A stretch of DNA of 29,071 bases from Gonapodya prolifera JEL478. Its lineage: Eukaryota; Monoblepharomycota; Monoblepharidomycetes; Monoblepharidales; Gonapodyaceae. The stretch lies in contig KQ965757.1 in the NCBI GenBank assembly GCA_001574975.1, forward strand, positions 394,239-423,309. Direction: 5' to 3'. Numbering within the stretch: position 1 is the first letter of the stretch; every line of letters begins with the position of its first letter. The notes under the pieces are model-generated. The model was not told the origin of the DNA, did not search any database, and saw only the letters and a program-made list of their open reading frames with translations. Positions 11,501-20,618 of the stretch are shown here, piece by piece. The position numbers and the translations under genes are program-made.

Positions 11501-11655
11501 TGGTAGCGCGCTTGCTGTCTGGGAGGGGAAGGGGTGACGGATGGGTTGGACCAGTCCCCGCTGTGTTGGGGGACGAGATGGGTGGACCTGCGGGTGCCCG
11601 TGGTGGTGGTGCGGGGTTGATGTTCTTCATGATGGGGGAGACTGCCAGCAACTAG
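8593..11655 (+). CDS. Large RING-H2 finger protein, probable E3 ubiquitin ligase, 950 aa
   Basis: Exons are 8593-9193, 9300-10207 and 10312-11655, with introns of 106 and 104 bp in phase. The start MGSSQSR fits an N-myristoylation signal (Gly2, Ser6), suggesting membrane tethering. An alternative in-frame ATG at 8527 would add 22 residues and abolish this. Most of the protein is disordered Ser/Thr/Pro/Arg-rich sequence, including RSRSR-type runs around residues 60-120. A short ordered piece, YVLYVVTGQITVSPGTPLME, spans intron 2. The RING-H2 finger is at residues 809-850: CSIC, then LLPCRHAFHTGCCDEWL, then CPVC, with all eight zinc ligands in C3H2C3 order and normal spacing. It should recruit an E2 enzyme; the substrate is unknown. 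A Gly-rich tail ends in LMFFMMGETASN. It faces another RING-H2 gene tail to tail. Confidence 0.85.
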
Positions 11656-11975
11656 GCGACGTGCAGTACTGTTGGACGCTTTTTGTGACATCGACGAAGT
11701 GGTACATTGAACTCTTCAACGTTGAATTTGGGTCGACACGTATATGTAAACTGATGATGTAAAAGTGGGAAGGTTTTACAATTTGGAAGTCTTGAAAAAT
11801 CCGTGGTTTCGTCCCCTTCAAACGGGATCCGACCGTTGTGCTTTTACTTGTCAGAGAGTTTCCATGCAATTCAACCATTATTATGTGACTGATGCTCGCT
11901 ACGCAATTTCGAATCAAGTACACACTATAAATACGTCAAAACAGTACGGGTATCGTCGCGATTGCCCCGTATGAC
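11656..11975. other. Convergent intergenic region between two RING-H2 genes
   Basis: These 320 bp hold the 3' ends of the plus-strand RING gene (stop at 11653-11655) and of the minus-strand membrane RING gene (stop at 11978-11976). The stretch is moderately AT-rich. I see no gene in it, and no clear AATAAA on either strand. Confidence 0.4.
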
Positions 11976-13117
11976 TCAAGCCGCATCATTCGGGGACATG
12001 TGGGCTGCCGTCGACTCCAGTTCACTCTTCAGATCGTGTTTACATAGAGGGCATCGAGATGAGGCGTCACGTAGCCAAGGATCAACACAATGAAAATAGG
12101 GCGCATTGAGACCCGACAACTGCAAAGGAAAATAAACACCCCTACCAGAAGATGGAATTCGTGCTGACAAGGAAGTACACGAAGCTCATCGCCATCCTCG
12201 AATGCAGTCAAGCATATTGTGCACCAGGGTTCCTCACTTGACATTGAAGAACCATCGTGCTTCGAGTTCACTGCCGGTGCAACCAAGGCAATGGCGACCT
12301 CGGAAATTTTTGGCCCACTTGAGCTCCTTGTTGAGTTCCATAATATGTCTTCACTGTAGCGAGTGGGATGTTTTACCCCAACGACAGAGTGACGGTGGTA
12401 GCCCATGGGAGCCCAAGATGACCTCCATGGCCGGACGGGTGACGGGAGTGTTTCCTCTGAGGGGCGATGATTGATTAAAGTGGAACCATCACTCAATTTC
12501 CCACGTGCGGAGTCAAGCATTTGTGGTGTTTCTGTGACAGAAGTCGCAACTCTAGATTTATCGCGTTCAAATATGCGAATTGGGATTCCTTCTACAAGCT
12601 TTGGTGACATGAGTCTTGTATCGATCCGAGTTTCAAACAACGAATCTGATCGGTTTCACGCACCTCGTCACCGAGTCCACTCGCTAGAAACACCGGGTCT
12701 CTGAATGACGCGGCATTGGGCCTTCGACGCCCTCGGGAATACCTGTACGCGCTTCAAATCGTGGAGCTTACCAAACCCACCGCTGTGAAGGAACATTGTA
12801 AAGGACTGTTCCTCTCACTCGCGACATCGAAGTGCCCAGACTACAAAACAGCAGATTCCAATGAGTCCAGTAGCGCCCATCGCGGATAGGAGGGTTACGG
12901 TGCCTTTTGGAATCTCGATGGGTGCGACTTGATGCGTGGTTGGTGTCCCGCTGCCTACGGGAGGAACCGGCGTTCGAGCAGAGGGCACGGGAGTGAGTTC
13001 ATCCCAAGTGAACGTGACGGTGGGGATGTTCGGGGTGTCGAGTCCTGCCATCGGGGGAGACAGTTGCCACTGCGGTTGATCTGATGCCGATCCTGGGATG
13101 GTCACATTATACCTGAC
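11976..13117 (-). CDS. Single-pass membrane RING-H2 protein, 5' end unresolved and last 3' splice site apparently lost
   Basis: Exons 13117-12819, 12742-12664 and 12598-12146 join in phase (introns of 76 and 65 bp). The first encodes an extracellular or luminal stretch, RYNVTIPGSASDQPQWQLSP, then one membrane span, LLSAMGATGLIGICCFVVWA, followed by a basic stop-transfer. The third ends inside a RING-H2: CTICLTAFEDGDELRVLPCQ then HEFHLL. The rest of the finger, CVDPWLRDASSRCPLCK, is in 12089-11976. A 56-bp intron (12145-12090) would give perfect H-x2-C spacing, but its 3' end reads TTTTCAT instead of TTTTCAG. The only AG in reach would give a 26-bp intron, too short for normal splicing. The membrane-RING architecture resembles the ATL/GRAIL type of E3 ligase. 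I could not find the 5' exon with the start codon; an acceptor precedes 13117. It may be a recent pseudogene or contain one base error. Confidence 0.65.
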
Positions 13118-13386
13118 CTGTCAAAATATCCAAATTAGAGAGCGCGATAACAGTTCCGGATGATAGCCAATATTAGGAGGGATTCGTATATCACTGCGGC
13201 AGCTGTGCTGGATCAAATCAAGGGTAGACCGGCCGCATCTTGATCAGTGGACCTCTATTAATATCAAATATTTTATATGATTTCCGCAATAAGGATAGAA
13301 CCTCTGTAGAGTTAATTCGATAGTTCTGACGTGGAATTGCTATCACGTCAAGTTGAAATCACCCACCACAAAAACTTCAATTTGAA
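13118..13386. promoter_or_regulatory. Divergent region between membrane RING and WD40 genes
   Basis: This region should contain the missing 5' exon or exons of the membrane RING gene and the WD40 promoter. The part at 13255-13320 is AT-rich (ATATCAAATATTTTATATGA). On the minus strand about 13190-13150 reads SDIRIPPNIGYHPEL, a protein-like stretch, but I could not splice it in phase to the next exon. Confidence 0.35.
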
Positions 13387-15491
13387 ATGCAACCCTCGCG
13401 AGCCTCTGGGATGCCGGCGCCTCTTTCTCGCGACACCAATGTTGGGCGTTCCCAGCAATTCAGCGTCGACGCCTCCGGCATCGCCACTCCTCTCGGGCGT
13501 CCACTCATGGGTCACGAATCCCGAGGGTCTCTGAACGCGCTGCACGCCAAATCGACGTTATCTCTCGCAAAGAAAAGACAATCAGGAGCAGGGATGGGAG
13601 GGATGGGATCAAGTGCGTTGTCCCCGAGGTTTCAATGAAAGCGCCGGAGTTCAAGCACACTTTTGTACTCCGCTCGTATTTCAAGGAATGTCATTGTTAA
13701 AGGGGAGGGAGAAGAGTGACAGAACTTCCTACGGTGGGAGCAGCACTCCTGAACCAGAATGCAAAGGCATCGCGAAGCTCAAGTTCTCCAAGAGGTGAAT
13801 CGAATGATTGCATTCCGAATCAGTCGTCCGCGCTCACGGCAAACACGAAATAGGTTCGAAACCGAAGTGCAAGTGGTGAAATTCTCCTCGGATGATGAGT
13901 ACATTGCTGTTGGCCTCGGGGATGGAAAAATAAATGTCAGTACTTATCCACGAATGACTCGTGGTACTCCTCAACGACCAGAAGTCTCCCTGCCGGCCAC
14001 TAGATATTCCACACAAAATCCACCCTTCTTGTTCAATCTCTGGTACCACCCACGGAAACATCTACTGTTCCACCGCTGCCTGGCGCAAAGTCAGCTACAG
14101 GGTCCAACCCGCTTCTCGCTTCACTGGAATCGATCAGTTATCCGTGCACAAGCTTAACCTGGAGGTTTGATGGATCCAAGGGCGGAGAGAACTGGACGAG
14201 GAATGTCTTGGTGGCTGGATGTGAGTTTGAATGCTTAGCTCATTCGATGCAATAATGCGTCACCGGTCTCGTACTCCCTTGAAGACGCGGATGGGCGCTT
14301 TCTGCACTGGCATGCCACTACTGGTGTCCTCCTCGCATTCAAACGAACCGCAGAAAGCGACACGTTCGGCCCAACTGGTTCTAGTCCAATCACGTCCGTA
14401 GATTCTTCACGTGACGGGTCCTATTCTGCATGTGTCGGTGACGAGCACGTTGTTCGATTGTGGGATGAGATCGAGAATCGCTGGAAGGGAATCCTGAAAG
14501 GAGGGTACGCAGATGTGTGATCTCTCTCCGAACTTTCTTGTTTCACACTCAAATAATCTCGGTCCAAAATAAAGAAATAATCCGGAGCTTCAAGGTCCCA
14601 CCTCTCGCTCGTTCGTTGTTCGTATCCACCCTCACACGTTCACGACCTTACTCACAGCCGGGTGGGACAACACGATTCAACTGTGGGACACACGAGTAGG
14701 CTCCGCTGTCTCACGGATCTACGGGCCATACGCGTGCGGGGAGAGTGTGGATTGGGATGAAGCAGGCCAACGAATTGTCAGTGGAAGCTGGCGCAAAGAA
14801 AACCAGGTCGAAATCTGGGATTATCCTTCCGGGAATAAAGTCGAAACTGTTAAGTGGAGTCTGTTCCCAGACGCCGCTGCAAAATCGACAATGATATACA
14901 CTGCGGGATTCTCACATCCAGTAAACTTCGAGGGTATCATGACGCCGTCTACTGTGCGGTTCACAAGAGATGGCCCAGGACAAGCTTACTCGGTATTCTC
15001 AGGCCAGACTACATCAGGAGAACCAAGAGAGCTCGTCAAGGAAGTGCATCTCCCCGATGGCACCGTAACAAGCAGGCTATTTTTCGCGGCTGGGAACGGC
15101 GTTCACGCGGGGCCTGCTCCTAAGTCACAGGGAGCCGGCAGTCGGAATGACTTGTCTCAAAGCAGCACAGAAAGAAGTCCAAATGCGGGTTCTAACGGGA
15201 ACGGATCTAACGCCGCGGCTGCTCCTCCAGGTGGTGAAGCAAAGATATTTGGACAGACGGTGTTCGGTCCCCGAGTAAGCATTCTTGTCTTCATAGTTGA
15301 AAGGACTATGCATCTTATGAATAACAATATTGTAGTGTGTAGCGCATATCACCGGCATTCCATCCAGTGTGTACAGCATGGGGATCTCGTATTCAGAGCG
15401 TCTCGCGGCACTAGGTGGAAGCGGAAACATTCTCTACGTGTTCGATCTCGCAACCACTGGAGACCCACGTAATCTTGAATTTTTGTATTGA
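13387..15491 (+). CDS. WD40-repeat protein, 568 aa, 7 exons
   Basis: Exons are 13387-13612, 13686-13794, 13854-13935, 14004-14220, 14285-14514, 14588-15274 and 15336-15491. All six introns are GT-AG, 59-73 bp, in phase. The N-terminal 110 residues are Ser/Gly-rich and disordered. WD-type blades follow: VVKFSSDDEYIAVGLGDGKI, SLTWRFDGSKGGENWTRNVL, ADGRFLHWHATTG, GDEHVVRLWDEIENRWKGIL, FTTLLTAGWDNTIQLWDTRV (the clearest, with the terminal WD), GQRIVSGSWRKENQVEIWDY and LAALGGSGNILYVFDLATTG. About seven blades are expected, enough for one propeller. A low-complexity insert (residues about 460-505) separates the last blades. Such propellers are protein-interaction scaffolds; the partner is unknown. 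The end at 15491 is the first stop after the last blade and is less certain than the rest. Confidence 0.8.
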
Positions 15492-15685
15492 AGGGACGTT
15501 TGGTGGCTTTGAAAAACACGCATTGACAGCAAAAAAATCTCTCCAAAATCCTACGTTTTGTCTACCTGTTAACTTGTTTCGCCCTTATTCGTTCTGTTTC
15601 GGGAGGTTGCGTCAAAGACCGTGCCACATTCATTCGTTGAGGAATCGGTTGAGTTTTACCGGTCACTCACAGAACCCACTCAGAA

Positions 15686-16766
15686 ATGTTCGAACTCGCA
15701 AACTGCTGGTACGAGTCAACTTGAAGCTCTTAATGGTTGTTTCTGTCCTCACCGGTCCCCTCCCACGCTCTCACCTCAAAACCGTCCCATTACCCCGTGA
15801 CCACCGCTGCAACCATCAATCAACAATCAACCCACAGCTTCTGCATCGACCTCCGACGCGGAGTACTCTTCCTGGCTGTTCTCGGGACTGTGAGTCTGAT
15901 GTCGACTGTCTCGATGGGTTGTCCCTAAATGGCGGTTCGATTCGCTCCTGCACTCCCCCCTGCCCTCACAACTCAGCTCTCACACGCCTCCTCCGCATTC
16001 AACCTTCTTGCTCTCTCGGCGCATCACCATGCTCTCAACGGGATGTTCTTCCTCTCTGCGATGGGTGTGGTTGTGTGCGCAGCTGGAATTAAGGGAGTTC
16101 TGAAGGTAAGTCCCTCCCTGCTCCACGGAAGAAGCTTCAGGGTACATAGAGCAAGAAAATAAAACGATACTGGACGACCGTGGTAACTTCAAGCGGGGTG
16201 CAGCACGCGCATGTTTATCCGGGATCTTCGAAGCCTCCAGCTGAGCTTTGAGAACCAACTCCCCTCTCATTTGCACAGAACTCTCCCCGTCATCTTCGTC
16301 TCTTCTCCATCTACTACTGGTTCGACCTCATCGCCTCTTTCCTCGTCACGGTGTTCCTCTCCATTGCCGCACCGGGTATGAAGGATAAGATCTGCGAAGC
16401 TGTTCGCGAGCAGCCCCAAGAAGGCTTCGGATACGATGAATGCATGGAGAACTACCCCCTCATTATGGCCACTGCCGTGACTACGCTGTGGGTTGGGGTT
16501 ATCGTTCGTGTATGTAGTCGTTTTGTTCGTTGTGCAATGTGCCCCGCGTTCCACATCATCTCATTCTTCTTTCTTACCAGCTGCACCTCACCCTCGCCGT
16601 ACACTCGCTTTACAATCGCCTCGTGAGGGAGCAAGCCGACATGACACGCGGTGTGGTGTACCTAGCCGTCCCGTTTGATTACGAGCCAGCGACGTCGGTT
16701 GACGAGGAGGCTCTACCCGGATACCCTGGAACGTCGGAGAGTCAGTCGTTGCTGCAGAAGCACTGA
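15686..16766 (+). CDS. Four-transmembrane (tetraspan-like) membrane protein, 206 aa
   Basis: Exons are 15686-15708, 15838-15889, 15977-16105, 16279-16509 and 16581-16766; introns of 129, 87, 173 and 71 bp are in phase. The short first exon gives MFELANC, joining to CFCIDLRRGVLFLAVLGT. This Cys-rich cytosolic N-terminus is typical of small four-TM proteins that I recall as common in Agaricomycetes; that is memory, not a search. Membrane spans lie at about residues 13-35, 45-68, 75-98 and 122-146. The third reads LFSIYYWFDLIASFLVTVFL. The loop between TM3 and TM4 holds two cysteines (ICEAVREQPQEGFGYDEC) that could form a disulfide. The C-terminal tail is cytosolic and acidic (DYEPATSVDEEALPGYPG), with Tyr motifs possibly used in sorting. 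Function unknown. Confidence 0.78.
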
Positions 16767-16980
16767 AAGGTGTGAGAGGGGAGGGATGGGTGGCACTGTA
16801 CGGAGTAATCCCTGCACGACCAAGTACTGATATTATGGGTAAATTGTAAACGTTGGAATTTAGTTTGATGTTAGGCAAACCACGAATCACCGAGGTGAGG
16901 AGATTTCTGCCTGTGAAGGAGGATGTTGACATTCGGAATCAATCCACTACCGCACCCATCCGCACCGTTCTGCCGTTCCA

Positions 16981-17296
16981 ATGACCACAGAAATCTCTGA
17001 CTGGTTCCTACGCTCCTTCAAAGATGAGCTTGCCTGCGCGCGGCTGGGCATCGCGAGCTTCGAGAGTCTGAAGAACCTTCCGATCGAGTTGCAAGAGAAA
17101 GTCCGCCAAATCCACGCGGAGTTTGAGGAGGAAGTCGATGCGGCGAGGGAGTGGTGCAATGATGCGGCGGTGTTTCTGGGGCTGCAGGGAGTGGAGGCGG
17201 AGATTGTGTCTTACACCAAGGTGGGTGGAAGTCGGCGATTCGATTCCGTTTCAGGACGCTCTGGTCGAGTGCTGCCACGATGAGGATCCGCGATAG
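16981..17296 (+). CDS. Small acidic helical protein of unknown function, 88 aa
   Basis: Exons 16981-17205 and 17255-17296 flank a 49-bp intron (donor GTGTCT, acceptor TTTCAG) and join in phase. The product begins MTTEISDWFLRSFKDELACA, continues with KNLPIELQEKVRQIHAEFEE, and ends DALVECCHDEDPR. It looks wholly helical and acidic and carries no membrane segment. I do not recognise it. An alternative model uses the donor at 17221 and a 264-bp intron to 17485, fusing this gene with the next one. I prefer two genes because the next gene has its own ATG with good context and the DALVECC tail reads as protein. Confidence 0.5.
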
Positions 17297-17517
17297 CGCT
17301 TGTACCCTAAGAGCTGAATTGTTTTAATAATGTCTGGGACGTAAGGCTGTCTGTAAAGCGGGGCGATGAGAATCGGACCAGGCGAAATTGACGGCGCATT
17401 GGGGAAGAAACCAGAAGGAATGGAGCATAATGAGCCCACAAGGCATGCTTTCCTCATCCTGATAGTTTTCTGTTTACTCACCAGGTGATACACTACTACG
17501 TACGAAACTCTCGAACA

Positions 17518-18167
17518 ATGACTGATCGAAGAGACCCGACATTGACATTTTCCAACGTGAGGCATCTCTACAAAAACTCACTTTCTCCGCGTTTCATATT
17601 GACTCAACTGTCAATCACTCTCGTAGCCTCTTCCCCTCCTCGGACCAGAGTTTTTTGGTGGTCGAAATTTGACACCAAGAACAAAGTCAACCCCCGTCGA
17701 GAAGCCGAAGCCCAAATCCATATTCGCGTCACTAACACGGAACCCTGGAATGGACGCTGTGGAAGGGGCGTCGTGTATGATCGTGGACCCCGACTTGTAT
17801 TTTTATAGGACGAGGAGCGCTCGAATGATGGAAGAGGAGGGCACGTCGGACAGTTCGAAAGCTTCCAACAGCGTATTCTTACGTTCTTGCCCCAATGGGC
17901 ACCCTCTTCTTCCCGTTACTCGGGAGTCCTACGGTGACTTGCGGAGGGTTTTTGGGAGGGGCGGCGGGCCTGTCGTCATGGGGATCCGACAGACCTGTTC
18001 CGACGTTGACGAATGTGGCTGGGAGTATAAGACGCATAACGTGAAGTGAGTTTTTATATCGGTGGGAGACAGAGCGGAAGGTGATGTGTTGTGGCGTTCC
18101 GATACTGACCGATGCCTTAATTCTCCCACGCTACACAAACAGATCTAAGATGTCGAGCCTACTTTAA
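17518..18167 (+). CDS. Uncharacterised Cys-containing protein, 160 aa
   Basis: Exons 17518-17556, 17627-18045 and 18143-18167 join in phase (introns of 70 and 97 bp; the second has branch-like CTGAC and acceptor AAACAG). The start is MTDRRDPTLTFSN. The body runs from PLPLLGPEFFGGRNLTPRT through a Lys/Pro-rich part (STPVEKPKPKSIFASL) to a segment with spaced cysteines: FLRSCPNGHPLL, RQTCSDVDECGWEY. CPNGH could suggest metal binding, but the pattern is incomplete. It ends KSKMSSLL. No family is recognised. The upstream neighbour may be its 5' part if the fused model is right. Confidence 0.55.
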
Positions 18168-18464
18168 CGAGCAACTACTTATGTTATTTGAATCGGGCGA
18201 GACGGCCATTTAGAAGCTTTCGCTAAACGTCGGAAAATCCACGATGCCCCACCACTATCTCACAAATAAATTAATGACATCGCACAAACCTACAAACAAA
18301 AGAATTCGCACAGTCGGAGACCCTAAGGGATCGCACTCTTGAGTCTCGATTGTACGGAATGTGTTTCCTCCGCGGCAAATGTTGAGGGAGGGTTTCGTGC
18401 CTCGAACCGGACTGTGACCGCTCACGCCACAGGTTGCCACACCCTATTCACCCCTCGAAGGCCG
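18168..18464. promoter_or_regulatory. Upstream region of the first tandem paralogue
   Basis: These 297 bp precede the only in-frame ATG of the paralogue. The reading frame is open upstream of 18465 but has no ATG, so the start is taken there. No clear TATA box was seen. Confidence 0.35.
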
Positions 18465-20338
18465 ATGCCGTTTCTGCGCGTGCTTTTTACGGGCGGTAGC
18501 CATCTGATCATCATCCGCGAAGAGCCATTTCCAATGACGCTGGAGGATCTCGCCGACTTCGTGCATACTCGGGTGCGAGAGCTGGCGGGGTTGCCACCCC
18601 ACACGGTCACGTGGACATTTGTAGACGGCCCGCGGCGCATTCATCTCGACTCGGATCGGGCGGTGGCAGAAATGTGGGGTGATGCGACGGATGGCTACTG
18701 GATGGTGGAAGCTTCGACTTTGGTAAGTGTTGGTCGCGGCCATTTTAATCACCGAATCTTTTGCGACGTGATATCCAATGCAATTACAAGAAATCCAACA
18801 CAAGCTCACCCTCGTTGGGTGCTCGGCAGGCCGGCACCTCGACGACAAACATCTCCCCAGCCCTCTCGCCTGTTACCCTCAGAGGGCCAGACTCTGCTCG
18901 GCCACTGTCACCTGCAAATACTTTGGTCTCACCGCGTGAAGGGCGAATGGAAATACCTGTGGTGTACCCTAGGACGGCTGAAGGCGCACTCCTTTCGCCA
19001 TCAGATAGCGCAGCAGCAAGACCCATACGACAACGTCGCTCTTCTGACCAGAAGAGGTTCTCCAGCACCAGAAACTGGTTGTCATTCCGCTCCTGGGATG
19101 AGACTGACATCACGGAAGACACCGCCAACAACGTTTCACCGAAAGTTCTTAATGACGGGTGGGGATCAGAGAGGAGGGGCTCGAACAGTGGGTCGGAGAG
19201 GAGGGGTTCCAACAGCAGCACGCCGGCTCCCCGACCAAGGGGCGCAACATCTCCCGCCAAAGGTTTTCTTGGACTCGAGCGTGTGCAGCCACCACGGAGT
19301 GTTTCGGAATGTGCGATTTCAAATCTGGCCGTCACGTCAGACAGTGAGGCCGATACGAGCTCCCACCAAAATGGTGCGATAATAACACGAGGTGCACATC
19401 GTAGCCTAAGCCCCAGTGCGTCAATGGACAACTTTGGACGTCGCTTGTCGTCTTCATTTGGATTGTCGTCTCGCGCCAAGTCACCCAACGACGGATCGAC
19501 ACTCGTCCAGCGGCATTCCAGGACCCGAACAAGCAGCATGGACTTACGTCCCCTCGCTGGAATTTCTCGCACCAACACCCTCCGTAGGGACGCCGTGAGC
19601 TTCACGTCGAGTGACATTGGAATCAACCTTCAAGTCGCGAACCTCGACTACATGTTCCCGCTCCGGTGGAAGAGTGAACTGACGTCGTCGTGGAAGGATA
19701 TCATGGGAAGCGTGGCAAATGTCGAGTGGAGTGAGCAACGAGGGTGGTCTTACCGACAGGTGTGTAGCAACTCCGCATTCTCCTGTTCGAGAGATGCTTG
19801 AACGAATCTCAATTCAATCTTTACAGTCAGAAGTTGACACGAACGCCTTTTCGATTCGATACACTCCCTTCCGAAGAGATGACGGAACCAGTCGAACCTT
19901 GTGCAACGTGGAGATTGTGAGTTCACAAGTTATTCCTCGCTTGCTCAATTGTTGGTACTAAACTGCCTTTTCCTACTACTCCAGACGTTTCTGTACAATT
20001 CCAAGTGTCTCTTCAACGCGGCGAAAAAGAATCTCAGCCAGAAGATTGACGCTCTCCGAGTCGTGGCATTCTACAACGACTTTGTGGCCCCGCTGCAAAT
20101 TCCCGAGTCACCGAGCTCACGTGCCCTTATTTGGCGTCGGAAATCAGAACGAAAACACATTGCCACACCAATCATCACGGAGTGGGCTGCGATAGAATCT
20201 CCAGAAGCGTTCGGAACTGCGGATCTCCACGTACTGTACATCGTCCGCGCTAGCCAGGAGGCATTGAGTGACCTTTGTAAGGGGTCGGCCGAAGATTGGA
20301 TTCTCAGGGTCTTGAACCTTGCGGTCATTCGCAAATGA
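18465..20338 (+). CDS. Tandem paralogue 1: N-terminal ubiquitin-like/PB1-like module, Ser-rich linker, conserved C-terminal region, 556 aa
   Basis: Exons are 18465-18722, 18791-19759, 19827-19916 and 19985-20338; introns are 68, 67 and 68 bp, in phase. Residues 1-84 (FLRVLFTGGSHLIIIREEPF, then TLEDLADFVHTRVRELAG, then WTFVDGPRRIHLDSDRAVAE) show the strand-strand-helix-strand pattern of ubiquitin-like or PB1 folds. The fold call is inference from pattern. Residues about 87-370 are a disordered Ser/Pro/Arg linker with several RS or SP phosphosite-like motifs. The C-terminal part (about 375-556) contains LRWKSELTSSWKDIMGSVAN, WSEQRGWSYRQ, KCLFNAAKKNLSQKI and DLHVLYIVRASQEAL, all shared with the next gene. 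There is no membrane segment or known catalytic motif. It is separated from its paralogue by 280 bp in the same orientation. Confidence 0.8.
19163..19216 (+). repeat. 27-bp in-frame tandem duplication in the linker of paralogue 1
   Basis: Two adjacent 27-bp units (19163-19189 and 19190-19216) each encode GSERRGSNS. They differ at only a few positions, several of them synonymous (GGC/GGT, TCG/TCC, AGT/AGC). The unit keeps the frame and adds an RRGSN motif, which resembles a basophilic kinase site. It indicates recent slippage growth of the linker. Confidence 0.8.
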
Positions 20339-20484
20339 CTTGATTGATCCGGTATTACCTGGGTATTTCTTCTTCTCGAACACTTTCCGTGGACTTTCCT
20401 CGACTTGTAAAATCGTTTTACTACCTCACCAGACAGTTTTGATGATACCTTACACATATTTTTGTAAACTCTACTCTAATGTGG

Positions 20485-20490
20485 TATAAA
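20485..20490 (+). promoter_or_regulatory. Possible TATA box of tandem paralogue 2
   Basis: TATAAA occurs in the sequence TGGTATAAATTATG about 130 bp before the ATG at 20619. The spacing is plausible for a fungal promoter, but no transcription start is known. It is the only perfect TATAAA I noticed in this 280-bp gap. Confidence 0.35.
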
Positions 20491-20618
20491 TTATGAGTGA
20501 ATGGCAAACACCCAAGCGAACATATATACTAAAATAAGACTCGCTGGAGAGTGCTTACCCTGTACCGATTGAGTGAGACGGTTTCCGTTTTCGGGTTTCT
20601 GCAGGACACCCTCCCGCC

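Noticed and set aside
12599-12663. Suspected one-base deletion in the membrane RING gene near 12640
   Set aside because: A 65-bp intron with donor GTGCGT and acceptor AAAG explains the frame change.
13613-13860. Apparent frameshifts and stops in the N-terminal part of the WD40 gene
   Set aside because: Two GT-AG introns (13613-13685 and 13795-13853) restore a single phase, so no lesion is needed.
13936-14003. Apparent frame change within the WD40 gene before 14004
   Set aside because: A 68-bp intron (GTCAGT...CACTAG) joins DGKIN to IFHTKS in phase.
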